A stretch of 36,741 bases of DNA from Bacillota bacterium. Its GTDB lineage: Bacteria > Bacillota > Clostridia > Peptostreptococcales > Anaerovoracaceae. The stretch covers positions 1-36,741 of the forward strand of contig JAFUCA010000019.1 of the NCBI GenBank assembly GCA_017459895.1, read 5' to 3'. Below the pieces are notes generated by a model. That model was not told the origin of the DNA. It saw only the letters and a program-made list of their open reading frames with translations, and ran no database searches. The translations under genes were made by a program, and so were the position numbers. Below, in pieces: positions 8,194-15,601 of the stretch (position 1 is its first letter; every line of letters starts with the position of its first letter).

Positions 8194-8221
8194 CCTAATT
8201 CTGTAATTTTTATAAAATTAG

Positions 8222-8251
8222 TTGACTTTTTATCGGGGTTCGGTCTATTAT
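8222..8251 (+). promoter_or_regulatory. Promoter of the 8286 membrane protein gene
   Basis: TTGACT (8222-8227), an 18-bp spacer and TATTAT (8246-8251) lie in the AT-rich divergent region and fire rightwards. CGGAG precedes the ATG at 8286. Confidence 0.6.
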
Positions 8252-8285
8252 ATCATATAGTTGTATTTGAAAACGGAGTGATTGG

Positions 8286-9203
8286 ATGAAGACGATAGAG
8301 ATCCTCTCAAACGGACGAGAAGTTCAATTTACAACGAAATCAGTTACCGTCGCGGGGACCGAGCACCTGTACTCACACATTACCGAGCTTCGTCACTCAG
8401 AGGCGAAACGCATCTACGGTTTCAAATGCGATGACGAAGTGGTTCTGCTGCCCTACGAGGAGAAGGACGCCCAGGTTCTGAAGGCGATTTTCTCTCAGGT
8501 TCAGCAGATGCACCGCAGACCCGCTCCGGCGAAGGCTCCTGCAAAGGCTGAGGCGGCGGCAGATCAGACTCCGGCAGCGGACGGTGTTCCGGAAGCAGAA
8601 GCTCCGGAAGGAACTGTAGCTGCGGAAGAGATCCCTGCAGCAGAGGAGACCCCAGCTGCGGAAGAGACCCCTATCGCTGCAGAAGTTCCCGCAGAAGAAG
8701 CAGCTGCCGAAGCTGCGGCAGCGGAACCGGCTGCTGAAGAAGCACCCCTGACGGAGGAGGCTCCGGCGGCAGAAGAAGTTCCGGCGGAGGAAGCGGCCGC
8801 GGCACCGACGGAGACTGCTGCGGAGGAACCGGCTGCCGAAGTAGTTTCGGAAGCAGAAGCTCCTGCAGAGGAGCCCGTCCTGACCGCGAAGGAACGCAAG
8901 CGCAGAGAAAAAGAACAGCGCAAGGCGGACAAGGAAGCCGCACGGCGCGAGAAGCAGGCGAAGAAATCCGGCGAACAGGTCGCTTATGAAGAGACCGCCG
9001 ACGCCGCAGACCCGGCGCAGAGATCTGCCCGGTTCAAGAAAGGGATCATCATCTTCGTGATCATCCTGGCGGTATTCGCACTGTTAGGCATCGCCTATTA
9101 CTTCCTGATCGGGCCGGCATCTGATCCGCAGATCGGACCGAACACCACCGATCAGACACAATATAATGACATCGATGATATGATCAACGACCTCGAGAAC
9201 TGA
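8286..9203 (+). CDS. Membrane protein with Ala/Glu-rich linker, function unknown
   Basis: The 305-residue protein has four parts. Residues 1-80 form a small globular domain (MKTIEILSNGREVQF ... VVLLPYEEKDAQVLKAIF). Residues 85-205 are an Ala/Pro/Glu low-complexity linker with many AEE repeats. Residues 205-235 are a highly charged basic segment (AKERKRREKEQRKADKEAA). A single transmembrane helix at about 252-275 (IIIFVIILAVFALLGIAYYF) leaves about 30 residues outside. No family is recognised. It is divergent from the DivIVA-like gene and upstream of a tRNA pair. The shared acidic style and shared promoter region suggest a link to envelope or polar organisation, but this is inference. Confidence 0.75.
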   Translation: MKTIEILSNGREVQFTTKSVTVAGTEHLYSHITELRHSEAKRIYGFKCDDEVVLLPYEEKDAQVLKAIFSQVQQMHRRPAPAKAPAKAEAAADQTPAADGVPEAEAPEGTVAAEEIPAAEETPAAEETPIAAEVPAEEAAAEAAAAEPAAEEAPLTEEAPAAEEVPAEEAAAAPTETAAEEPAAEVVSEAEAPAEEPVLTAKERKRREKEQRKADKEAARREKQAKKSGEQVAYEETADAADPAQRSARFKKGIIIFVIILAVFALLGIAYYFLIGPASDPQIGPNTTDQTQYNDIDDMINDLEN

Positions 9204-9239
9204 TTCCAGCAGTTCCGGGAACAGATCCTTATCATACGA

Positions 9240-9315
9240 GCCACTGTAGCTCATCTGGCAGAGCAGCACATTCGTAACGTGCAGGTGGCCGGTTCGATCC
9301 CGGCCAGTGGCTCCA
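9240..9315 (+). tRNA. tRNA-Thr (anticodon CGT)
   Basis: A full cloverleaf is present. The acceptor arms are GCCACTG/CAGTGGC, the D arm is GCTC/GAGC, the anticodon loop is TTCGTAA (anticodon CGT), the T arm is GCCGG-TTCGATC-CCGGC, and CCA is encoded. The last anticodon-stem pair is an A-C mismatch. No promoter is evident in the 36 nt after the 8286 gene, so it is probably co-transcribed with it. Confidence 0.95.
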
Positions 9316-9316
9316 T

Positions 9317-9392
9317 GGGGCATTGGCGCAGCTGGGAGCGCGCATGACTGGCAGTCATGAGGTCACGGGTTCGAGCCCCGTATGCTCCACCA
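9317..9392 (+). tRNA. tRNA-Ala (anticodon GGC)
   Basis: The cloverleaf has acceptor arms GGGGCAT/ATGCTCC, D stem GCGC/GCGC, anticodon stem CATGA/TCATG with loop CTGGCAG (anticodon GGC), T arm ACGGG-TTCGAGC-CCCGT and an encoded CCA. It starts 1 nt after the tRNA-Thr CCA end, so both are processed from one transcript. Confidence 0.96.
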
Positions 9393-9393
9393 C

Positions 9394-9429
9394 AACGAAA
9401 AAGACATCCGAAGGGTGTCTTTTTTCGTT
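9394..9429 (+). terminator. Terminator after the tRNA pair
   Basis: AACGAAAAAGACATCC pairs with GGGTGTCTTTTTTCGTT around a GAA loop, with one G-T wobble. The 3' arm holds the T-run, as in bidirectional A/T-flanked intrinsic terminators. It starts 1 nt after the tRNA-Ala CCA end. Confidence 0.88.
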
Positions 9430-9491
9430 ATGGTATGATCGAATATACGGGGCGAGAACCCGAAAGGAAATCGGCTGCTCCATCATTCGGG

Positions 9492-9667
9492 ACTCTGCCA
9501 GGGACAGTGTGACAGACCATTTTGGCAGAGTTTTTCGATTCCTCAGGCCAGTTTTCCACCCAAACTCTGCCAAACAGTGGACGCTGATAGTGATCCAGCA
9601 GAGTTTGCATGGGATTACTGAATAAAACTCTGCCAGTACGGCTCATTTTTAAGTGCCTTGGCAGAGT
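9492..9667 (+). repeat. Palindromic repeat family A (ACTCTGCCA / TGGCAGAGT), three hairpin units
   Basis: ACTCTGCCA occurs at 9492, 9564 and 9627, and its reverse complement occurs at 9523, about 9597 (as CAGCAGAGT) and 9659. The orientations alternate strictly. Read as inverted pairs these are three hairpins of 40-42 bp (9492-9531, 9564-9605, 9627-9667) with unrelated interiors and arms often extended to AAACTCTGCCA. The stretch 9430-10149 has no convincing gene. It holds this array, two family B elements and a possible promoter. Confidence 0.8.
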
Positions 9668-9783
9668 TCCGTATTGCCGTTAAGATGCACGCATTCCCCG
9701 AATTACGACTTCACCCATTCCCGTACCATTTCCTTCTCTTATCCGGAGCCACTATCGATGTGACCGGCGGCCAATTTGACTCG

Positions 9784-9863
9784 CCTACCACGAAATCGCA
9801 AAAGCTGGTGAAGGGTGGTAGGTTCCTACCATATTTGAACAGGAATTCGTCAAAAATGGTAGG
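9784..9863 (+). repeat. Palindromic repeat family B, element 1
   Basis: This 80-bp element is two 39-bp units separated by 2 bp. Each unit is bounded by CCTACCA on the left and TGGTAGG on the right (9784-9822 and 9825-9863) with a 25-bp interior. The two units are roughly inverted copies of each other, so the whole element is a palindrome of palindromes. Confidence 0.88.
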
Positions 9864-9960
9864 CCGGTATTCCTGCCGAGCGATGATCTGTATAATTTTG
9901 CTGTCATATATTATCGAAACAGAATTTGTTTGCTGATTTCAGAGCCACATCAGGGAGTTG

Positions 9961-10040
9961 CCTACCACGAAATCGTCAAAGTCCGGTTAATATGGTAGCT
10001 TCCTACCATATTGAAGGGGAAATGACGCTTTGATGGTAGC
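9961..10040 (+). repeat. Palindromic repeat family B, element 2
   Basis: This element has the same architecture: units 9961-9999 and 10002-10040, each CCTACCA-N25-TGGTAGC, separated by TT. The left interior starts CGAAATCG as in element 1. It ends 109 bp before the start codon of the RQC-hydrolase gene. Confidence 0.88.
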
Positions 10041-10067
10041 TGACCAGTGCATTTGGCTGCATAATCA

Positions 10068-10096
10068 TTGCGTTTCTCGAAATCGGGTTTTATACT
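10068..10096 (+). promoter_or_regulatory. Possible promoter of the RQC-hydrolase gene
   Basis: TTGCGT (10068-10073), a 17-bp spacer and TATACT (10091-10096) lie just after repeat element 2. The -35 match is weak. Confidence 0.4.
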
Positions 10097-10149
10097 AAAG
10101 GCATAATTTCACTTGATCATACACTATACTAACCCGCAGGAGGTCCCTC

Positions 10150-11313
10150 ATGGCAAGAAGCAAACAGAAAGTTCCGGTGACACTTGATCCGGGCAGGGTC
10201 GATCATCTCAGCGATGACGACATCCGGCTGATCCTGCGTGCGGCAGACGAACTCATTGCAGCCGGCGGCCGCAATATGCTCGTCAAGATCCTGAAGGGAT
10301 CCCGGGACAAGAAAGTTCTGGAGCACGAACTGGATCAGTGCCCTGCCTATGGCTGTTTCCGAACCTTGAAAACAGAAGAAATCTCGGCCCGGGTCGACTG
10401 GATGATCCGGAATGATTACCTGCGGATCGAATACAGCGGGCGCCTGCCTTTGCTTGTATTCTCAGAGAAAGGCTGGGAGATCGAGCAGGAAACCTTTACC
10501 CGGGAACTGTTCCGGAGGTTTCGCGCAGATGTGGCCGCCGGCAGCCCCGGGGTGATCCTTGAAATGCCCCATGTGGGTCGCGCGGTCGTAATGGGCGTTC
10601 TCGAGATGGTCCGCGCCTACGGCGACCGCAGCTTCATCCCGCAGCTTGAACAGTGGCAGCAAGGAGAAGTGAAGAAGGTCCGCGCCCGTATCAGCTCCGT
10701 GATCTCCGATCTGCAAAGGCTGTCCGGTCTTGCCGTCATCTTTCCCGGCATCGGATACACCTGCGACCGGTCACTCCTGTACTATACTGCCGAAATGCTA
10801 AAAGAGCACGGATACAAAGTCGTTCCCGTGCCCTACACCGGTTTCCCTAAGAATGTGAAAGGCAATGCGCTGAAAATGCGTCAATGCTACTTCAGCGCAC
10901 TGGATCAGGCAGCAGAAATCCTGAAGGATCTCAATTTCGATGCCTTTGACGACATCCTCTTTGTCGGCAAAAGCGTCGGCACGATGGTCGCCCTCTCCTA
11001 CGCACGCCAAAAGGCCCTGCAGGTGCGCAGCATTCTCTTCACGCCCGTTGCCGGGACATTTGACCTGCTGCCGATCCGCGATCAGGACGCCCCAGAGCTT
11101 TGCATGCCATCCGGCCTCGCAATCGTCTTCCACGGCACCTCCGATCCCTGGGCTGAGACCTCGGAGATCGTCGCCGCCTGCGAAGCCCGTAACATCCCCC
11201 TGCATCTTGTGGAGAAAGCCAACCACTCCCTGGAGACCGGAACCACCGAGACGGATCTGCGTATACTTGAGACCGCAGTAAAACAGGTTTGGGAGTTCGT
11301 TCTGACCAAATAG
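10150..11313 (+). CDS. RQC-like winged-helix / alpha-beta hydrolase fusion protein
   Basis: The 387-residue protein has two visible domains. Residues 28-117 resemble the RecQ C-terminal (RQC) winged helix: ILKGSRDKK, CPAYGCF, TEEISARVDWMIRNDYL and PLLVFSEKGWEI align with the RQC pattern of RecQ. RQC domains bind branched or hairpin DNA. Residues 195-387 form an alpha/beta hydrolase with a probable triad of S275 (GKSVG), D332 (SDPWA) and H359 (NHSLE). No helicase domain is present. A strong AGGAGGT site precedes the ATG. It lies between the palindromic repeats and a PD-(D/E)XK-like gene. The hydrolase substrate is unknown and the fusion is unusual. It carries one GCAAAGGCTG word (10713). Confidence 0.72.
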   Translation: MARSKQKVPVTLDPGRVDHLSDDDIRLILRAADELIAAGGRNMLVKILKGSRDKKVLEHELDQCPAYGCFRTLKTEEISARVDWMIRNDYLRIEYSGRLPLLVFSEKGWEIEQETFTRELFRRFRADVAAGSPGVILEMPHVGRAVVMGVLEMVRAYGDRSFIPQLEQWQQGEVKKVRARISSVISDLQRLSGLAVIFPGIGYTCDRSLLYYTAEMLKEHGYKVVPVPYTGFPKNVKGNALKMRQCYFSALDQAAEILKDLNFDAFDDILFVGKSVGTMVALSYARQKALQVRSILFTPVAGTFDLLPIRDQDAPELCMPSGLAIVFHGTSDPWAETSEIVAACEARNIPLHLVEKANHSLETGTTETDLRILETAVKQVWEFVLTK

Positions 11314-11338
11314 CCGTTGAACAGTTGCGAGAAGTAAT

Positions 11339-11376
11339 AACCGCCGCAGAGTATTCATCTCGGTGGTTGTTTTTTA
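11339..11376 (+). terminator. Terminator after the RQC-hydrolase gene
   Basis: AACCGCCG (11339-11346) pairs with CGGTGGTT (11361-11368) with one G-T pair around a 14-nt loop, followed by GTTTTTTA. It starts 25 nt after the stop codon. Confidence 0.75.
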
Positions 11377-11399
11377 TAGGAAATACTGTAAATATATGG

Positions 11400-11428
11400 T
11401 TGATATATATTTACATTTGGTGTAGAAT
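11400..11428 (+). promoter_or_regulatory. Promoter with long leader for the 11613 gene
   Basis: TTGATA (11400-11405), a 17-bp spacer and TAGAAT (11423-11428) lie in AT-rich DNA. The start codon is about 178 nt downstream of the predicted transcription start, leaving a long untranslated leader. The leader holds one GCAAAGGCTG word in reverse (11492-11501) and a short inverted repeat (TCACTTT ... AAAGTG, about 11516-11541). I see no known riboswitch in it. Confidence 0.5.
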
Positions 11429-11612
11429 CCAATCACCCGGCATACGAATGACAACTAAAACATGAAAACGGCTTGATGATCCGGGCATAACCAGCCTTTG
11501 CGAGGACATTATTGTCACTTTTCGGAAATCAAAGAGAAAGTGTCAACGACAGCACCCATTCTCCTGTCAAAATTCAGTTCGCGTTAAGATTTGTTCACCA
11601 TGGAGGCCTGCC

Positions 11613-12443
11613 ATGACTTATATCGAGTTCCTGATCGAGGAATTGTTGTCTTTTTTTAAGCATGAAGAAGAAATCTACACCAGGATTCTGAAGATGAGCC
11701 CTCCGGGCAGCCTGTCGATCGATCGGTCAAGAAAAAAGCCCCGATGGATCCATCGCATTCCCGCGGGGAAAGATGTCCACGGCCATAATCGTTACCATCG
11801 CAGAACCATTTCTGACGATTCCGATTTGCTCAGGCAGCTTGCCGATAAGGAATATGCCCGGGTTGCGCTGAACATTATCGACCATGACCTGCGGATCCTA
11901 AGCCGGATACCGAAACAGCTTCTTCCCTATTCGCAGGAGGCCATACTGACAGGAATGCATTCAGCATACCAGAGTCTTGCCGGAAGCTGCTTTCGGATCG
12001 TACGGCAGGCACAGGGTGTCTTTCACAGACAGCGGGAATGGGCGATGGAGCCCTATGAACAGAGCGATTACCGGCCCGAAGAGAAGATCCATACAACCAC
12101 CCGGGGGTTGAATGTCCGCAGCAGAGCCGAACTGCTCATTGCCGAAATGCTCTACAAATTCGACATTCCCTTTCGCTATGAGCAGGTGATCTGGATCGGC
12201 AGATACAAAATGGCCCCGGATTTCACATTTCTGGACAGGGACGGGAACGAATTTTACTGGGAATACTGCGGCATGATGAGTCTGCCGGAGTACCGCGACC
12301 GCCAGATCTGGCGGCGCAGGACATATGAGAACGCCGGGATCACCGAATGGGAGAACATGATTTACACATACGACGCCACCGACCGTATCGATATGCGGGA
12401 GATTGAGGCCATCATCCGGACGAAGATCCTGCCACGTATCTGA
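11613..12443 (+). CDS. PD-(D/E)XK-like orphan protein 1
   Basis: This 276-residue protein has an N-terminal part with the pattern GSLSIDRSRKKPRWIHR ... YHRRTISDDSDLLRQLADKEY. Its C-terminal domain has the layout of a restriction-endonuclease-like fold: E173 in VRSRAELLIAEML, D203 in APDFTF, and E217 in FYWEYCG. The final K of the (D/E)XK motif is not at its usual place. It resembles the protein at 20580 over the same blocks. GGAGG precedes the ATG by six nucleotides. There is no partner methylase, helicase or transposase, so it is not an ordinary restriction system. Enzymatic activity is inferred only. Confidence 0.65.
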   Translation: MTYIEFLIEELLSFFKHEEEIYTRILKMSPPGSLSIDRSRKKPRWIHRIPAGKDVHGHNRYHRRTISDDSDLLRQLADKEYARVALNIIDHDLRILSRIPKQLLPYSQEAILTGMHSAYQSLAGSCFRIVRQAQGVFHRQREWAMEPYEQSDYRPEEKIHTTTRGLNVRSRAELLIAEMLYKFDIPFRYEQVIWIGRYKMAPDFTFLDRDGNEFYWEYCGMMSLPEYRDRQIWRRRTYENAGITEWENMIYTYDATDRIDMREIEAIIRTKILPRI

Positions 12444-12463
12444 ATAAACCGAGCAATTTTTTA

Positions 12464-12493
12464 TTGACAGTGTACTATCTGTAGTAGTACACT
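12464..12493 (+). promoter_or_regulatory. GntR promoter with perfect operator
   Basis: A consensus -35 TTGACA (12464-12469), an 18-bp spacer and TACACT (12488-12493) drive the GntR-ABC operon. A perfect 9-bp inverted repeat AGTGTACTA-N7-TAGTACACT (12469-12493) fills the spacer and covers the -10 box, so a bound repressor would block RNA polymerase. This is the expected layout for YtrA-type autoregulation. Confidence 0.85.
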
Positions 12494-12515
12494 TAGTCTT
12501 GAAGGGAGGCACATC

Positions 12516-12899
12516 ATGTTTGAACTGGATGTGAAGAGCCGAAAGGCGATCAGTGATCAGATCATTGACAATATGAAGGAACTGATCATTTCCGGGGTCC
12601 TGCCGCCGGAGAGCCGGATCGCGTCGGTGCGGGAACTGGCCGGACAGCTGCTGGTCAATCCGAACACCGTGCAGAAGGCATACCGAACGCTGGAATCCCA
12701 GGGGTACATTTATACCGTCAAAGGCCGCGGGACCTTCGTGGCGGATACCTCCTCCCTGAGCCCGGACCGAAAGCAGCTGCAGGAGGCACAGGCGCAGCTG
12801 CGGGACAGCATCAGCCGCCTCTACCATCTGGGCCTCAGCAAGGAAGCCGCGAAGGAACTCACCGACCGTATTTTTGATGAGAGGAGTGATTGGACATGA
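12516..12899 (+). CDS. GntR-family transcriptional regulator, YtrA subfamily
   Basis: This 127-residue repressor has the GntR winged helix at about residues 10-75 (SDQIIDNMKELIISGVLPPESRIASVRELA, then LVNPNTVQKAYRTLESQGYI and KGRGTFVA) and only a short C-terminal helical tail. That size and layout define the YtrA subfamily, which usually regulates an adjacent ABC transporter. Here the ABC ATPase starts at an overlapping ATGA. A perfect inverted repeat in its own promoter is the likely operator. GGGAGG lies six nucleotides before the ATG. The inducer is unknown; YtrA relatives often respond to cell-wall stress. Confidence 0.92.
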   Translation: MFELDVKSRKAISDQIIDNMKELIISGVLPPESRIASVRELAGQLLVNPNTVQKAYRTLESQGYIYTVKGRGTFVADTSSLSPDRKQLQEAQAQLRDSISRLYHLGLSKEAAKELTDRIFDERSDWT

Positions 12900-13807
12900 T
12901 CCGCGTTCTGAATGCAGAGAAACGATTTGACAGAAAAACCAAGGCACTGGACAGCCTTTGCATCCACGTGAACAAGGGGAGCATCTACGGGCTGGTCGGC
13001 ACCAACGGCGCCGGCAAGACCACCGTCATCCGGAGCATCATGGGGATCCTTCAGCTGGATGCCGGTGAGATCACCCTGGACGGCGCGCCCGTTTACGACA
13101 ACCCGAAAGCGAAGCAGCGGATCGGCTACGTCTCCGACGATCCCTTCGCCTTCCGCGGATATTCCCTGCGGGAGATGGCTGCCTACACGGCGGGAATCTA
13201 CGAGGGCTGGAACGAAGAGCGGTTCGCCCGGATGAGCGCCGAATTCGCCCTGGATCCGAAGGGGAAGCTTTCGTCCTTTTCCAAGGGCATGCGCAAGCAG
13301 GCGGCCCTGATCCTGGCGCTCTCCGTCATGCCGGACGTGCTGGTTCTGGACGAGCCCATCGACGGGCTGGATCCCCTGGTGCGGCGCAAAGTCTGGAAAT
13401 ACATCATCGATGATGTGGCGGAGCGGGAAATGACCGTCCTCGTCTCCTCCCACAACCTGCGGGAAATGGAGGACTACTGCGACCACATCGGAATCATCGC
13501 AGACGGCCATATGGTCATCGAACGGGATCTGGAGGATCTGAAATCCGACGTGCACAAGGTGCAGGCCGCCTTCCCCGGCGGCGCCGATGTCCTCGCAGAG
13601 ATCGGGAGCACCGCCCTACACGTGCTCCACCACGAGCGCAGAGGCTCGGTGGACATCGCCATCATCCGCGAATCGGAGGAAACGATCCGCAGGACGCTGG
13701 CGCCCTATGAGCCGGTGCTGCTGGATCTGCTCCCGCTGACCCTGGAAGAGATTTTCGTTTATGAACTGGGAGGTGCGACTTATGAGATCGACAACATCAT
13801 CAAATGA
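12896..13807 (+). CDS. ABC transporter ATP-binding protein (YtrB-like)
   Basis: This nucleotide-binding subunit has Walker A GTNGAGKTT near residue 36, the signature FSKGMRKQ in place of LSGGQ, Walker B VLVLDEPIDGLD near 150, and the H-loop VSSHNL. The SKGM signature is common in this exporter class. I choose ATG 12896, which overlaps the GntR stop as ATGA and has GAGGAG upstream; a TTG six nt earlier is the alternative. The C-terminal extension of about 90 residues is probably regulatory. It forms one transcription unit with gntR and the permease. Confidence 0.92.
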   Translation: MIRVLNAEKRFDRKTKALDSLCIHVNKGSIYGLVGTNGAGKTTVIRSIMGILQLDAGEITLDGAPVYDNPKAKQRIGYVSDDPFAFRGYSLREMAAYTAGIYEGWNEERFARMSAEFALDPKGKLSSFSKGMRKQAALILALSVMPDVLVLDEPIDGLDPLVRRKVWKYIIDDVAEREMTVLVSSHNLREMEDYCDHIGIIADGHMVIERDLEDLKSDVHKVQAAFPGGADVLAEIGSTALHVLHHERRGSVDIAIIRESEETIRRTLAPYEPVLLDLLPLTLEEIFVYELGGATYEIDNIIK

Positions 13808-15578
13808 GCTGCGGACGATCCTGCGGGACTGCTTCCGCAAATACTGGACCGTCCCGGCGCTGGGTCTGGCCTGGTTCCTGCTGTGGGGATTCCTGCCGCT
13901 GCTCCTGTCCACACCGGCGGATATGATGGAACCCAGCCTGCGTTCCCTGTCCATGAATGAGAATTTCGGATATCTGACCTCGATCCTGATCCTGAGCGTG
14001 GGAAGCGGCATCACCGTCTTCTCCTACCTGCAGAATCCAGCTTCCTCCGACTATATGCACAGCCTCCCGCTGAAACGGGACCAGCTGTTTGGCGCCCACC
14101 TGCTCAGCGGTCTTCTGATGATGGCCGTGCCGGTCCTGATCAACGGGATCATCATGAGCCTGATGGCCGGAAATTTCCTGTTCGTCAAATGGATGATCGC
14201 GACCGGCGTCTGCTGCTTCGCCATCTTCTCCATCACCGTCTTCGCCGGAATGCTCAGCGGCAATGTCCTGATGCACCTGTTCAACACCGCCTTTTTCTGC
14301 GGCTTTGTCTCTGTGTTCCTGCTGGTATACAATACCGTCTGCGAAACGCTGCTGATGGGATATGCGGCATCCTCTGACTGGATGACCGCGCTGCTTCTCT
14401 CCAATCCCCTGACCGCCTTCCTGGGAAACGACGTCAGCCGCATCATGATCTGCGTCATCTATCTGATCACAGCCCTGGCGGCGCTGGCACTGTCCGCACT
14501 GCTCTACCGGAGGCGCCGGATCGAGCGGACGGGGGAATCCGTCATGTTCCCCTGGGTCCGGACCGGACTGTTCCTGTACTGCATTTTCTGCGGCAGCCTC
14601 CTGACCGGAATCATTTTCGCGGAACTTCTGGGAAACGGAGAGACAACGGGCTTCGGCGTGCCCATGATCATCGGCATACTGATCGGCGCGCTGGTGATCT
14701 TCCTGATCGGAAGCGTACTCATCGACCGCTCCGCGAAGGTCTTCACCCGAAGAAACCTTCTGCCCGCCGCCCTCGCACTTCTTCTGGCACTGGGAAGCGT
14801 CTGGGGCCTCAGCACGGACATCACCGGCTACGGGAGCAAGGTTCCGGATGCAGACCGCATCAGCGCCGTTTACCTGGATCCCCAGGTCGATGGACTGTTC
14901 CGCGCCGGAGCAACCGAAATCTACTATGGCTGGGGATCGCGGTTTGACGCATCCTACTACGACACCGAGGATCTGCCGGTGACGGAACTGGGCGGCCATA
15001 AGGTCATCGGCATGCGAAGCAGCGAAGCCATCGACGCGGTGCGCAGGATTCACCGGGAACTGATCAGCCAGCAGGATGCAGCGGTCTCCGGGGATTCCTA
15101 CGCCCTGACCGTGGAGCTGGCCTACGAGCTGAAAAACGGACGGCAGATGCGCCGCAGCTACCTGATCCATCTTCGGACGGATGAAAACGGCGCAGCCGAC
15201 ATCAGCGGTCCCCTTCGCCAGGCGGCCGCCGCGTATTACAACTGCGCGGAGTTCAAAGACAATTACAGTCTGAAAAAGCTTCGCCCGGAGGTGTTCGGCA
15301 GCGGCAGCATCACCTATTACCCCCATCCGGCCGCCGATGAAGAAGCCGACGGCGTATTCAAAAGCTATGCTATCCCGGGGAAATACGCATCCCAGCTGCA
15401 GGGTGCTCTGGAGGCGGACTTCCGTGAATCCTCCTATGAGGACAGCCGCACCTGCACCTCCTTCTTCACCGTCGCTCTGGCCGGCTCCTCCTGGGAAGAG
15501 ATCGCCATACCGGTTCCGAAGGGTGCATCTCACACGAAGTCCTGGCTGCAGGACCACCGGGACCTTCTGCAGCAGTGA
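13782..15578 (+). CDS. ABC transporter permease with large extracytoplasmic C-terminal domain
   Basis: This 598-residue membrane subunit has about nine hydrophobic segments in residues 20-355, for example ALGLAWFLLWGFLPLLL and MIIGILIGALVIFLIGSVLI. A soluble C-terminal part of about 230 residues follows and would lie outside the cell. I choose ATG 13782 because GGGAGG lies eight nucleotides upstream; it overlaps the ATPase gene by 26 nt. With the ATPase and the GntR regulator it forms a YtrA-type exporter operon. The substrate is not evident. Confidence 0.85.
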   Translation: MRSTTSSNELRTILRDCFRKYWTVPALGLAWFLLWGFLPLLLSTPADMMEPSLRSLSMNENFGYLTSILILSVGSGITVFSYLQNPASSDYMHSLPLKRDQLFGAHLLSGLLMMAVPVLINGIIMSLMAGNFLFVKWMIATGVCCFAIFSITVFAGMLSGNVLMHLFNTAFFCGFVSVFLLVYNTVCETLLMGYAASSDWMTALLLSNPLTAFLGNDVSRIMICVIYLITALAALALSALLYRRRRIERTGESVMFPWVRTGLFLYCIFCGSLLTGIIFAELLGNGETTGFGVPMIIGILIGALVIFLIGSVLIDRSAKVFTRRNLLPAALALLLALGSVWGLSTDITGYGSKVPDADRISAVYLDPQVDGLFRAGATEIYYGWGSRFDASYYDTEDLPVTELGGHKVIGMRSSEAIDAVRRIHRELISQQDAAVSGDSYALTVELAYELKNGRQMRRSYLIHLRTDENGAADISGPLRQAAAAYYNCAEFKDNYSLKKLRPEVFGSGSITYYPHPAADEEADGVFKSYAIPGKYASQLQGALEADFRESSYEDSRTCTSFFTVALAGSSWEEIAIPVPKGASHTKSWLQDHRDLLQQ

Positions 15579-15601
15579 TCACTCATCATGCAAAGGCTGG
15601 T

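Noticed and set aside
9323-9936. Short open frames over the tRNAs and the repeat region
   Set aside because: They read through the tRNA-Ala gene, its terminator or the palindromic repeats, and have no ribosome-binding site.
9784-10040. A CRISPR array
   Set aside because: The repeated parts are only 7-bp arms in alternating orientation, the interiors are related to each other, and there are no cas genes. CRISPR repeats are longer and directly repeated.
9430-12443. A genomic island integrated at the tRNA pair
   Set aside because: No integrase, excisionase or direct repeat of the tRNA 3' end is visible; only one inverted partial copy is present, so an integrated element is not supported.
11613-12443. 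A type II restriction endonuclease
   Set aside because: No methyltransferase is nearby and the (D/E)XK lysine is missing, so a classical restriction role is not supported.
13800-15557. Very long open frame (585 codons) on the minus strand opposite the ABC permease
   Set aside because: It mirrors a clear membrane protein gene, its product is rich in His, Gln, Asp and Gly without domains, and it has no ribosome-binding site. It is an artefact of GC-rich codon use.
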